A stretch of 64,000 nucleotides of DNA from Capsicum annuum (taxonomy: Eukaryota > Streptophyta > Magnoliopsida > Solanales > Solanaceae): NCBI RefSeq assembly GCF_002878395.1, contig NC_061120.1, positions 91,186,110 through 91,250,109 on the forward strand. Direction: 5' to 3'. The notes below the pieces were generated by a model. It saw only the letters and a program-made list of their open reading frames with translations. It was not told the DNA's origin and searched no databases. Position numbers and translations under genes: made by a program. Shown in pieces: positions 1-11,506 of this stretch. Each line of letters begins with the position of its first letter. The stretch's first letter is position 1.

Positions 1-1112
1 AAATGACCACCAAAGATTTTATCAAATCATACGTGGATTCTTATTGTCAAAGGCATATAAAACTCATACAACCCATTTTCTTTACAAGACATTAAAATGT
101 GGTGCCATTCAATTTATTCAACACATGCACAATGGTTAGGGAAACTTTTAAGACTTAATAAATTATCCTCTTTCATAAACTAGCCCATACATAGTTAAAG
201 ATAAAACTCATGACCAACAAAGTCTCTTAAATCATTCTCTCAAAACAATTTATAATAGATATCATGCAAAGTCCATAAATGTCATCATGGAAAGTAGAGA
301 TTTTACAACTTACGTTCATAATTCATCTTTCAATTCAAATCATATATGCACAGGATTATAAATCAAACATCATGGGAAAACCCTATAACAATAACATAAT
401 TTCTTCATATTGGTTTCACAATGCATGCTCTTGAATTAATTTACCAAATCCAATATGTTATACGTGTGTGTATATATATATTTAAAATTTAGAAAAATCA
501 TAAAAACCTATGCCCATGAGATTTAGGATATCCCCACGTACCTTAGGTTACTTAGTTTAAAGAATGGAACCCTAATCTTGACACTTTCTTGAGAATCTTG
601 AACCTAGAGATTGAACTCTTGATTTTTGGGGGAGGAGTTAGGGTTTAGTTGGGAGAGAAATTGAGTAATCTTTGGCATATAATACCCTAATGAGGACTTA
701 ATTTCATGTTATTATGACATGGGGCTATGGGGAAAAGATAAGACTGCCCTTTGGAATTAACTTCATAACTGAATCCGGTTTTGGAGTCCATCGCGTTGCA
801 CTAGAGGGCTCATCGCCATAGGCACTGCAACACAGTGAAATTGCAGTGACCTGCTATTTTTGTGATCCAAATATGGCTCAAACCTCGTCTGAAAAATCCA
901 AAACTTCCCTGAAACATGCCCTTAACACCCCCGAACATGAAATAACTCATAAATCTACATCTCAAGGTCCAGAAGACCAATTTAAAAATCATTGAAGTTA
1001 AGGGCTTAAAATATGACTACGCCTTTCAACGCTTAGAAAAATTTCAGGGCTCAAACTCCCTATACATGCAACTATGAGTGTTATCAACTTAAGAATGCTA
1101 TGGGGTGCTACA
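1..1112 (-). repeat. Foreign LTR fragment nested in the left LTR of element A
   Basis: This stretch does not resemble the matching part of A's right LTR (around 8308-9420), whereas the DNA from 1113 onward does. Its right edge, GGGGTGCTACA at 1102-1112, is the reverse complement of a typical LTR start (TGTAGCACCCC), so I read it as a minus-strand LTR inserted into A. The 865-960 part is loosely similar to solo LTR S2 at about 61126-61215 (shared pattern: a pair of related 'CCAAAyATGG' and 'GTCTGrAAAAATC' strings). The left end lies outside the window. Small spurious reading frames at 810-992 and 998-1216 fall here and show no protein features. Confidence 0.55.
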
Positions 1113-1330
1113 TGAACATATGATTTGGGTCTTACTACTTGTACAATGATCATAGGATTCTTATGATTCCCATTCGACCTTGGAAAAAAACCAACCCAAA
1201 CCATCGTAAGTATCATACGACTAAGGACTCCAAACTATATCCATATCATATGATAAGTAAACACAAGTCGTATGATTTCCAAAGACCTCTAAATTAAGAA
1301 ATTTCAAAGGATCAAAATTAGGGTGTTTTA
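1113..1330 (-). repeat. Element A 3' LTR, first (5'-most) part only
   Basis: Aligns by eye with the end of A's right LTR (about 9420-9637), for example GGGTCTTACTACT near 1123 and near 9433, and ends GGGTGTTTTA at 1330 against GGGTGTTTCA at 9637. The rest of this LTR is displaced by the foreign LTR at 1-1112. Confidence 0.75.
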
Positions 1331-1345
1331 ATTCTGCCCCACTTG
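1331..1345 (-). other. Polypurine tract of element A
   Basis: On the minus strand the sequence just before the 3' LTR is purine-rich (AAGTGGGGCAGAAT). It is preceded by the sequence read on the plus strand as TCATTCGTCCTCGAATGA (1349-1366), which sits at the same place in D (42067-42084) and, in related form, in B and C. Confidence 0.65.
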
Positions 1346-1495
1346 GATCATTCGTCCTCGAATGATGGGTAAAGACAATTACAAGCACGATTCAACATAA
1401 TGTTACCTATCAAACTTCCTTCTAAACAAGTTAGAAAACAAAGACATAAAACCAAGATGAGAAGTTCAACACATAGCTCAAGAATAAATCTCTGG

Positions 1496-2880
1496 AACGA
1501 GGAACAAATGCAGATACTTGGACTTTATGTCCTTTTCTGCCTCTCAAGTAGCTTCTTCAACCTCATGATTCCTCCAATGAACCTTTACCGAAGCCACATC
1601 CTTTGTTCGCAACCAATGAACTTGACAATCCAAGATCTCAATTGGGACCAACTCATAAAATAAAGAATCTGAGATACCCAACCCTTCCAAAGGAACAACT
1701 GATGAAGGATCACCCACACATTTTCTCAACTTAGAGACATAGAAATCAGATGAATAGAGCTCAAGCTAGAAGGAAACATTAACTCATAGGAAAAATTGGC
1801 AACCCTCTCCAAAACCAAGTACGGACCAACATACCGAGGACTGCGCTTCTCCTTCTTACCGAACCATATTACTCCCTTCATGGGAGACACCTTTAGTAAT
1901 ACCCAATCACCTACCTTAAACTCCAACTCTTTACACCTCACATCTGCATAGGACTTTTGGAAACTTTGAGCGCTTTTCTATCTATCACGAATCACCTTTA
2001 CCTTCTCAAAGACTTGGTGAACCAAATCAAGGCCAAACAACTTACCCTCACCAACTTCATGCCATCCAATGGAGAATAATATCTACAACCATATAACACC
2101 TCAAAAGGATCTATACCAATTCTAGAGTGATAACTATTATTATAACCAAACTCTATAAGAGAAAAATGGTCAACCCAACTACCACCATAGTTAATCATTC
2201 AAGCATGAAGCATATCTTCCAATGTCTGTATAGCCCTCACGGCTTAACCATCTGATGGCAGATGGAAAGTGGTTCTAAGGCACACCTTAGTCCCTAAACC
2301 TTTTTAAAACCATTGCTAAAAATGAGATGAGAATAGAGTACCACAATCCGAGATGATAGAAATAGGAGCACCATGTAACTTTACAATCTCCACAAGGTAC
2401 ATGTGTGCAGACTTGGTCATCCTATCCATAAAACCTAAATCGAATCACACTGATTCTGAGATCGAGGAAGACCAATAATGAAATCCATATTAATTACCTC
2501 TCACTTTCATTCGGGCAACTCAATCTCTTAGTACAAACCTCTGGGTTTCATATGTTCAACTTTCAATTATTAACACACCATACACTTAGCTACATAGTCA
2601 GCCATATCTCGCTTTATATTATTTCACCAATAAAACTCTTTAAGATCATGATAAATCTTCATAGAACAAGGATGAATAGCATAACGAGATCCATAAGCTT
2701 CAACCAAAATCCTTTCCATCAAACCATTGACATTGGAAAAACATAACCTTTCTTGGTACCCCAAGATACCATCACTACCAATCACAAAGTCAACAACCTT
2801 TTGTTGACCTACATTGTTATTAATCTTCATCAAATTAGAATCCAACATTTGTTTTTCCTTTATCTTAGCAATAAGGAATG
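1496..2880 (-). pseudogene. Element A integrase with C-terminal chromodomain (decayed)
   Basis: Reading leftwards, the fragments cover a zinc-binding region (about 2560-2850, His..His and the CMVC pair), the integrase core with DRMTKS (about 2425-2440) and a degenerate second catalytic block ISIISDCGT (about 2350-2375), the third core part EFGYNNSYHS (about 2120-2150), a GPY/F-like SPRYVGPY (about 1830) and a chromodomain (about 1500-1640, PIEILDCQV to VEEAT). Integrase inserts element cDNA; the chromodomain of this clade is thought to steer insertion to heterochromatin. A Trp codon of the chromodomain (AT-W-EAE) is now TGA, and frameshifts separate the pieces. Confidence 0.8.
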
Positions 2881-2889
2881 ACTATGATA

Positions 2890-4409
2890 CCTGATGCATG
2901 AACACTCCATCATCCACAGAGTCTGTGAGACAAACTCCAAGACTAGCCAAATAGTGACTGTTCTTTACCAACTCTCACTTATTCTCATCCATATGAGCTA
3001 GACTCCATATGGATAACCTGCAAAGAGCATCAATAACCATGTTAGGTTAACCTGATGGTCATAGAGACTCATATTATAGTCCCCTCTATTGCCTAAGATT
3101 TAACTCTTTCTGATTAAAGAAAATATGTAGGGTTTTATGGTCAGAAAAGATATGAACATAAACCCCATAGAGATAGTGATGCCTAATTTTCAATAAAAAA
3201 ACACAACCAACAACTCCAAATCATGATTATGGTAGTTCTTATCATGAACTTTGAAATGCCTAGCAGCATAAGACACCACCCTACCATGCTGCATTAACAC
3301 ACAACCAAACCCAACATGAGAAGCCCAACAATACACTATGAAGCCATCATTACCCTAGAGTAAAATCAAAATCGGAGTTGAAGTCAATTTATCCTTCAAC
3401 TTCTAAAAACTACCCTAACACACATTCGATCACAAAAACTTGACCTTCTTTTTGTTTAGTCTAGTCAATGGGGCATCTATAGTCAAACAACTTTCCACAA
3501 ATTTCCCATAGTAACTCGTTAAACCCAAGAAGCTTCGAATATCTATTAGAGTTGCAGGTCTAGGCCACTTCTTTATCACTACAACCTTTAGTAGATCGAC
3601 CATGATCCCTTCAGTAGATATAACATAACCAAGAAAAGTCACAACCTTTAACCAAAATTAACACTTAGAGAACTTGGCATACAAATATTGATCCTTCAAG
3701 GTTTATAACACAGCACAGAGGTGATCTAGAAACAGACAGAAGAACCTATTCATCAAATTCATAAATGTTGTCGGACCATTGTTCAACCAAAATAACATAA
3801 CTAGGAACTTATAGTGACCATATCGGGTCCTGAAGGTAGTCTAGTCTTAGGGATATCTACCTCTCTAATCTTAAGCTGATGATAACCTGACCTAGGATCA
3901 ATCATGGAGAAACACTTCGCACCTTAAAGCTGATTAAATAAATCATTGAATCTAGGAAGAGGATATCTATTCTTTATAGTCACTTTATTCAACTGATGGA
4001 AATCAGTGCACATCCATAGGGAATCATCCTTCTTACGCGCAGACAACACAAGAGCACCCCAAGAAGACACACTAGGATGGATGAAACCTTTATATAAGAG
4101 ATTATGTAATTGCTCTTTAAGCTTAATTAATTTAGCCGGAGCCATTTTATAAGGAGGGATAGAAATAGGATAAGTATCCAGAACAAGATCAATCCCAAAA
4201 TTAATTTCCCTATCGAGAGGGACACCAACAAGATTATCCAGAAACACCTCAGAAAACTTATTAACCACAACAAAAGATTCTAAAGAAGGACCTTTCGAGT
4301 TAGAATCTTTAACCTGGACTAAATAAAATAAGCACCCTTTGGAAAACAGCTTTCGAGCTCTAAGATATGAGATGAATCTCCCCTTAGGCACTAAGAACCC
4401 CCTTCCCAT
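2890..4409 (-). pseudogene. Element A RT (copy 1 N-terminal half plus C-terminal part) and RNase H
   Basis: The right part (3924-4409) encodes the linker and the start of [19 protein letters not shown], then GFIHPS and [13 protein letters not shown], the usual gypsy RT opening. The left part (3430-3642) has FLGYVIS and the RSFLGLTSYYGKFV block of RT's end. Between them, the frame runs from [10 protein letters not shown] straight to HLCAVL, so the roughly 25 residues that should carry the FIDD catalytic motif are absent. RNase H remnants (about 2900-3420) are recognisable by position and by similarity to the D and G copies but carry stops. The polymerase cannot be functional. Confidence 0.78.
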
Positions 4410-5387
4410 AGAATGACCAACTCATTAAGGAATTAAAACATGCCCTTATGGGTCTGACAATCTAAGAAAGTATAGAACGAGTGCAACCAATCCATCCCTA
4501 ATATGATCTTGAAATTAACCATATCCAACTCAATTAAATCCATAAATGTTTCTCAACCATTAAAAGATACCACACACCCTCTATAGAATTTTTTAGAAAT
4601 CACTGAGTGTCCAATTCGGGTAGATATAAAAAAATTATCAATAATAAACTCAGGACCAAAACAAAAATGCACATCCACAAATGGGGTCATTTAAGAAAGA
4701 GTGGACCCTGAATCAAGTAAACTATACACATCATGGGAGAATAGTTTCAAAATACTAGTAATGACATCGGGGGATATCTCAAAATTCTAACGAAACATAA
4801 GAGCATATAAAAGATTTTGGCTAGTGCCAGTACCAGAAGCATAAATAGATGTAAAAGAAGCACCCTTTAGTGTAGGAACAGATAAAGAGGGAGCACTACC
4901 CATGGAGAAAGAACAAAAACTCCCTCACTTTTTCTTAGGACACTTACTACCACCTCTACCACTTTGCTCAGAAGGCCTAAATTTCTTCCCATACCTCTTA
5001 CTAAACTGAGCCTGCTTCCTCTTCTCTTTTTCTACTTGATGCATGTATACGTCCAACCTAGAAATATATATGTCCTTGATTAATAAGGCAGTCTTACTTT
5101 CCAAAATCAACACATGAGATAATCTTGAATCAAGCTTTCTCATTCGATCCCTCATACTAGAAACTATCTCTGGAGCATACCGAGATAATTGATGAAATTT
5201 AAAGGCATGCTCCTTGACTAACATCTTCACTTACCTCATATTAACAAAACTCCTCTGCCTTAGCTTCCCTTAACTCTTGAGGAAAGAAGAGGTCTAGGAA
5301 AGTATTAGAGAAATCCTTTCACGGAACTGACTCTTCACCGTCACCCCTCACCTGATTCCATTCTTTATACCATTGGTACACCATTGA
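4410..5387 (-). pseudogene. Element A protease and gag C-terminus, inner copy
   Basis: The protease catalytic motif LLDSGSTLS is readable at about 4700-4725 on the minus strand, followed directly by a stop. To its right, 4925-5230 encodes part of the gag capsid region (FKFHQLSRYAPEIV) ending in a basic tail (SGRGGSKCPKKK). The CCHC zinc knuckle present in sister element D at about 62260-62320 is missing; the basic tail runs directly into the linker before the protease. At about 5388 the gag frame ends and a second RT start begins, which is the duplication junction. Confidence 0.75.
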
Positions 5388-6330
5388 AGCTGATTATACA
5401 AATCATCGATTCTAGGAAGAGGATATTTATTTTTGTAGTCACTTTATTCAGCTGATAGAAATCAATGCACGATAAAGGGAACCATCCTTCTCACGCATAA
5501 ACAACATAGGAGCACCCTAATGAGACATACTAGGGATGAAACCTTTATCTAAGAGATCATTTAATTAATCTTTAAGCTTCTTTAATTCAGCCGAAGCTAT
5601 TCTATAAGGAGGGATAGAAATAGGAAGTGTGTCCAAAACAAGATAAATCTCAAAATAAATTACCCTATCGAGAGGGACACCGGAAAATCATCAAGGAAAA
5701 CCTCAGGAAACTTATTAACCACAAAAATAGATTTTAAAGAAGGACCTTCTGAGTTAGAATCTTTAACACGAACCAAATGATACAAGATCCCTTTGGAAAT
5801 CAGTTTTTGGGATCTAAGAAATGTGATAAATCTCCCCTTAGGCACTAAGAACCCCCTTCCCATATAATGACTGACTCTTTAGGGAATTGAAATATGATAT
5901 TATGGGTTCAATAATCTAAGAAAGCATAACACGAGTCCAACCAATCCATGCCTAATATGACATCAAAGTCAACCATATCCAACTATACTAAATCCATAAG
6001 AGTTTCTCTACTATTAACAGATACCACACACCCCTATAAAATCTTTTAGAAATCACTGAGTCTCCAATTCAGGTAGAAATAGAAAAATAATCAAAATAAC
6101 TCAGGACCAAAACAAAAATACGCAGCCACAAATGGGGTCATATAAGAAAAAGTGAACCTTAGATCAAGTAAACCATACACATTAGGTCATATAAGAAAGG
6201 AGAATCGTTTCAACATACCAGTAACGACATTGGGGGTTGCCTCAGAATTCTAATGAGACACAAGAGCATATAAATGATTTCAGCCTGTGCCAATACCAAA
6301 AGCAGAAACAGATATAGAACCAACGCCCTT
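5388..6330 (-). pseudogene. Element A extra RT N-terminus and protease, outer copy
   Basis: A second, diverged copy of 3926-4850. It repeats the RT start (about 5400-5600) and the PR-RT linker (5660-5863, [13 protein letters not shown] and onward, almost the same as 4409 leftwards). The protease motif here reads LLDLRFTFSYMTP (about 6130-6170), so the Ser-Gly of the catalytic triplet is lost. By eye the two copies agree at roughly 85 percent, with separate small deletions. Confidence 0.75.
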
Positions 6331-7265
6331 TAGTGTAAGAGCAGATGGAAAGGGAGAATTAGCGATGGATAAAAAATTAAAACACCCCCACTACATTTTT
6401 TCCACTTACCACCATCTCTACCACTTTGCTCAGAAGGATTAAATTTCTTTCCCTATCTCTCACTAAACTCAACCTACTTCCTCTTCTCTTCTTTCACCTG
6501 TTGCATGTATATATCCAACCTAGAAATTTACATGTCCTTGTTTAATAAGGCAGATTTACTTTCCAAAACAACACACGAGATAATTCTGAAGGAAACTTTC
6601 TCATTTGGGCGCTCATTCTAGAAACTATCTCTGGAGCATACCAAGATAATTGATGAAATTTCAAGCCATGCTTCTTGACTAAAATCATTCCTTTTCTTAT
6701 ATTAACAAACCCCTCCACCTTATATTTCCTCAGCTCTAGAGGAAAGAAGCGGTCTAGGAAAGTATTAAATAAATCCTCTCATAGAGCTGACTCATCAACG
6801 TCACCCCTCGCCTGATCCCATTCTTTATACCATTAGTATGCCATGTCCTTCATCTTATAGGCTACAAACTCCACGCCCTCCACATTCGTGGAATTCATAA
6901 TTTGAAAGATCTTTTCTATTTTATCCAAAAAAAACCCTAATGATCCTCCTCCACCTTAACACCAGTAAAGGTTGGAGGACACAACCTCATGAACTTTCCA
7001 GCCCTTGTCGCCTCAGAAGATGTAGTAGCAGATGCACCACGCTCAGCCTGAGAAATTACCAACTAAGAAAATATATGAATCAACTAATGAAACTCAGCAT
7101 TCATCATGCCAGCTTATGGAACTTTGGAACACTCAAGAACAGCACCCCTAGATCGAGTCTGGACTCCATAAGTTGAACATCTCCCACTAACATCATCCCC
7201 AATTGGAATAGAGAAATTTCTATAAGCATCAGATCGTCGGCGTATGATTTGAAAAATGAACAAAT
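6331..7265 (-). pseudogene. Element A gag, outer copy (capsid polyprotein)
   Basis: From right to left: an N-terminal RRRSDAYRNFS (about 7215-7245), the block PPTFTGVKVEEDH (about 6950-6990), the capsid core with EFVAYKMKDMAY (about 6845-6885), LDRFFPLELRKYKVEGF, KFHQLSWYAPEIV (about 6625-6665), and a basic tail with SEQSGRDGGKWKK (about 6400-6440). This is a standard Ty3/gypsy retrotransposon gag order. The start codon is not present: where D has ATG CCT, A has ATA CGC, so translation could not begin at the usual place. The zinc knuckle is absent, as in the inner copy. Several in-frame stops. Confidence 0.75.
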
Positions 7266-7430
7266 GAAAATCAGAAGAATCCAAGACCTTAGACTCTATA
7301 GCTTGAAATGAGTCAACAAGAAAGTGAAACATTCCTAAATGCTTGTAGCCTCTCCCTTATGAGTGTGGTGCACTACACACCCATAAAAGAGAATCTACTC
7401 AACATGGCTTTATGGATATCCAACTAACCA
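7266..7430 (-). other. Element A 5' untranslated leader; primer-binding site deleted
   Basis: Aligns with the leader of D at about 63440-63641 (shared CATTCCTAAATGC near 7331 and near 63511, GTGTGGTGCA near 7364 and near 63550). In D, AACCATGAACCTAGGCTCTG leads into the primer site; in A, AACCAT (7425-7430) is followed at once by the LTR, so about 26 bases including the tRNA-Met-type primer site are missing. Confidence 0.65.
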
Positions 7431-9637
7431 TTACACGACCCTAACCTGGGCGTTATCATAATAGGCATCCTAACTCCAACAAAAACTATAGATCGCCCCT
7501 AATACCCAACCCCATCATTCAATAAGCCACAAAAAAATTACCAAATCCATAGCCATTCTATAACATATCCAAGTCCATAGTTTTTTTATACAAAGCCTCT
7601 AAAACAATGCAAGAATATTTAGTTAGGATATGCTCTCGACCATAGACAAAAACTGATATACAAGTCTAAACCAATAAAGACATAAGAAAACTCAAAGTGT
7701 GAAATAGAGCCTTTTGGAGTATGGAAGCTCACCACTTCAAGTCAATACAAGTTCTCCCCAAGTCCAAGTCACTGAGCATGAGGGATAATAGTATGACCAA
7801 CACCTGCATTGTGTGGGGATACAATACCAAAGATGGTTAGCATTTGGAGCTCTAGCATGTAACTCAAGGATAAGGATAATATAATGGCAACAGTTCAAAA
7901 TCAATTATCCAATGCACATAACCAAATGCAATACATTTATATATATATATATATCGTGTTGGGATAGGGAACAAGATTAGCATGAGCTTTGAAATCATTA
8001 ACCTGGATATTTAACTTAACCGTCATATAATAAAGCACCCAGGGCTATATAGGCTTAACTCTCACCTAATTAGAAGCACCCCAATATGTGTAGCTGCACA
8101 AACCAGAGAATATCCATAACTGTATATGCCTAGATAAGATAATTAAACTGACTAAAGAACTAATATATGTATTATGGGGGACTCGAACCTCTCATTCTTA
8201 TATTCATTCGAGGGACTTGAACCACCCGTTCATAAAGACACCCACACCAGCTAGCGCGGTGTCTAATATTAGACCTTTAGACTTCACTTTCATGGCCCTG
8301 CTACACAAACTGCTTTTAAAACCTAATTTAAAACCAACATTTCACATACACAACCATTAAACCAACTATTTTCCAAAGGCACTTTGTTGGTATTGGCATA
8401 CCAACACCACTTGCAAGTGTACCATATTCTATAACCATTATTATTTGACTTTGGGACTTGACCCATTTTTTATACCAAGCCATCAATTTAATTCAACATT
8501 TAGGGACTCAAACCTATTATCTAGTAAAGACATAAACAGTTTAATGTTTAGGGACTCAAACCTTTTTAGCCAATTGAACCACCAAGGTAACCATTTAAAT
8601 CATTGCGTGGCCAACAACCCCTTCACAAAACCACTTACCAACCATCCACATTCATTAGGCCAATGCCTTAATTGAAAAAACCATTAACATGTGACTAATT
8701 TATTCTCTTACATATTTTCACAAACACTTTGAGGGCATACCATTACCAAGACCAAAACCAAAGTAAAAACCATCAAGTTTAGGGTTAACCACTACCCAAT
8801 TTATAAACCACACTTACCAAGCACACACATGTGTAAACCATCAACAAAAACATGTATAAACACCATTTAAACTAAGAGTAAATAATACTTAATAATATAC
8901 AACAAAAGCCTCAACATTGGTTTTTAAAACCACCATTAATGAATCATAATCAGTGTTTAAAATGCATGATATTTGAGAACTAACAATTAGGGAAGAGTCA
9001 CATGCCTTATTCGAGAAGATTCACAGAAAAAATTTGACTCTTGAGTCTTTAGATGATCACCTTATAGAAATCCCAGCCCAATCTTTAAGGGAGTGTTTAG
9101 AAAGAGTTTTTGGAGTGATTTGATCTTTCAAAGTGTGTTATAAGAGGCCACAATATGTTTTAAGACGTAGGGACTTTAGGATTTTGGGGTGGAAAATATC
9201 TAAAATATCCTCAGCTTAAAGGCTGAAAAGGTGCATAGGAAGGTACGACTAGCCCCAACTCATATACCAACATATGAGTGGTACATCATTCATGCCCTTG
9301 TTAGAATCTTGGACTCGAATTCTATCCAACATACGAGTTCATGGCCTAAATCATATCTAATCATACAATTGGTACCCATAAATCATACCCTAAGAAGAAT
9401 GTGATTAAGAACATACTGGTAACTTACTATTTGGGTCTTACTACTCATACCATGATCATATGACTCGTATGATGCCTATTTGTACCTTCGACAATAACCA
9501 ACCAAAACCATACTGAGTATCATATGACAAAGGACTCCAAACCATATCCACATCATATGACAAGTAAGCACAAGTGTGATGATCTTCAAAGAGCTCAAAA
9601 TCAAAAAAATTCCAAGGATAAAAACTAGGGTGTTTCA
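7431..9637 (-). repeat. Element A 5' LTR (about 2.2 kb)
   Basis: Bounded at 7431 (TTACACGACCC, matching D's TTTCATGACCC at 63642) and at 9637 (GGGTGTTTCA, matching D's left LTR end at 42049). The stretch 8738-9637 aligns by eye with D's left LTR remnant 41158-42049 (for example GGGTTAACCA at about 8785 and 41203, AAAACATGTATAAACAC at about 8848 and 41268). It contains a run of dispersed 'GGGACTCAAACC' strings (about 8502-8556) and an AT dinucleotide run at 7936-7954. No genes. Confidence 0.8.
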
Positions 9638-10944
9638 CGCATCCCATGGCTTGACCGCTTTAGCAAACTTGTGGTGCTTAAGTAGATAAGTAGCTGATTT
9701 AGCCTGGGAATGTTAAATACCTATTTTTCATCTGATTTCACAATATTTTCTCCACTATTTTTGGAGCTTAAAGAGACTTAAAGATTAGATAATCAACCAT
9801 TGAAGCTAAGGTAAGTTAGATTAATACTCCTTGGTTATTTCCCATTATTTTTCCCATCAATTTAAATTCCATATTATTAGAAATTCTTAGAAATTAGGTC
9901 TTTAAATCTCTAGACCTTAGAGGGTGATTTGGGCCTAGATTTAGGCACTATTTGTGCTCAACTTTTGAGCATACATTCCTTGTCCTTTGAGGGACCTCGT
10001 GATATATTCAATTTTATGTTCCATTCACACTTCCCGTGGGCCTATTCTTTACCCAAATTCTAATCCAACCTTTTATATTGCAATATGGGACTTGTTTTAC
10101 TCCTAATGATGTTTAGGTTACTATTTTGATAACACGGCAGAATTTTGACATCGTGGAGCAAAGGCGGGTTATTTATGGATGACTCAAGTATTATGGTTTG
10201 GCATTAATGTAGGTTTCAGTCTACCCTACTTCATGAGATAGTGTATGATGTATATTGCATGCTAGTTAAGGATTATAGGATGTGATTATGGATAAAATAC
10301 CATGACTTAGCCTAATGTAGGAGTTTGTGGATAGAAGGGTAAAGCATCCCTAAAAACAAAATACATATGGCTATAGAATACTATTATCCTATTATATAAG
10401 AATGTGAACCATAATTGATGCTAAGAATCACTTTATTATAAGATTTATCACTCGACTTAGTTGTAGTTTCCCTAAATCATAGTATTACCTTTATACTAGT
10501 TATATATAGTTGGGACTGAGGCAGTGTTCACAACACCAGTTAGACTAAGTATTCTACCCTTAAAAAGGGAATGATTCTAGATATGGATACTTAGGCACCT
10601 TATGTTATATTGCTTAGATACTGGCTATGGCATGCATACTATTATGTGTGTTCATTCTCATTGAGTTGTAAGATTCCAACCAAAATAATGATTTTACTTC
10701 TATTTAGACTAAGATAGATTGTAGCTTGTTATTTATTATTTACATCGATTGTAAGAGACTCTAACCCATTCTATCCTATTATAATGATTTAATCTGAAAG
10801 TTGATCTAAAATAATAGATTTACAGACTAAACTCTTTTAGCCACTATTTGAGTTCGTGCACTTATTATATATACATCTCTCCAACACTAGATGGATTACA
10901 CTGAGGATGATAATAATTGGAAATCCTTGATCAGGACTAGGTAA

Positions 10945-10986
<42 letters not shown>
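10945..10986. repeat. (GT)n(AT)n microsatellite
   Basis: GTGTGTGT followed by about 18 AT dinucleotides within LTR remnant I. Confidence 0.95.
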
Positions 10987-10988
<2 letters not shown>

Positions 10989-11501
10989 CTAAATCCCCTA
11001 GTGTCCCCTTCACATATAAGCTATCATTCTAGAGAAAAGTGGGCATTGTAGGTCCTACCTTTGGGAGATATTGAGTTGGAGAAAGTGTATACACTTGGTA
11101 CGTTATGGAACGTAGATCAAATATGGTAATATATATTTACCTTGTATTCATTCATTCATATGCATTACCAATTTCTAGTATATTATTTAATGCTTATATC
11201 TATCAACCTTATGGGGGGGTTGCATAGGTATAGACTATCATTATTGTCTTCTAAGTATTGATTGAACCTTTTAGGTTTATGGGGCCTCGGTTAGGTATTT
11301 TTTGTCCGGACTATCCGTTTACTTCATTATTCTTATTATGGTTAGTTTATGGCAGAGTAATTATGGACTGGTATTAAGGTTAGAGTCATGAGCCTGATCC
11401 CTTTCATTTTTCTGTTAAACTACATTATGGACAGTGTATTCATGGTTAGACATTTTGACTATAGGCCCAAATAGTGGTTTCATTAGCTTTCCTACTTGGT
11501 T

Positions 11502-11506
11502 AGGTT
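11502..11506. repeat. Target-site duplication of element H, left
   Basis: AGGTT; partner ACGTT at 17999-18003. Confidence 0.65.

Larger units (their letters stand above)
3926..6845 (-). repeat. Head-to-tail duplication of RT-start, protease and gag end inside element A
   Basis: Segment 3926-5387 is repeated at 5388 to about 6845, period about 1.46 kb. The junction near 5388 joins gag sequence (matching about 6840) to RT sequence (matching about 3926). Both copies lack the gag zinc knuckle. It may be a tandem duplication or the product of unequal recombination between two related elements. Confidence 0.75.
1113..9637 (-). mobile_element. Element A: Ty3/gypsy (Tekay/Del-type chromovirus), defective
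   Basis: A minus-strand LTR retrotransposon. The order from right to left is 5' LTR (7431-9637), gag, PR, RT, a second gag-PR-RT start, the remaining RT, RNase H, integrase, chromodomain, purine tract and the end of the 3' LTR (1113-1330). The GPY/F-like motif and C-terminal chromodomain after integrase place it among plant chromoviruses. It is dead: the primer-binding site is gone, the gag start codon is lost, the RT catalytic Asp-Asp segment is deleted, and the coding frame is broken by stops. Element D (41158-64000) is the same family. Confidence 0.85.
9638..11506 (+). repeat. LTR remnant I, left part
   Basis: AT-rich sequence with no convincing reading frame. With 18004-18775 it forms one stretch of about 2.6 kb split by the copia element H. 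The left part has no LTR start and is cut by the end of element A at 9637. A GT/AT microsatellite lies at 10945-10986. Confidence 0.5.

Noticed and set aside
810..1216. Two short minus-strand frames of 60 and 72 residues
   Set aside because: They fall in LTR sequence and have no recognisable motif.
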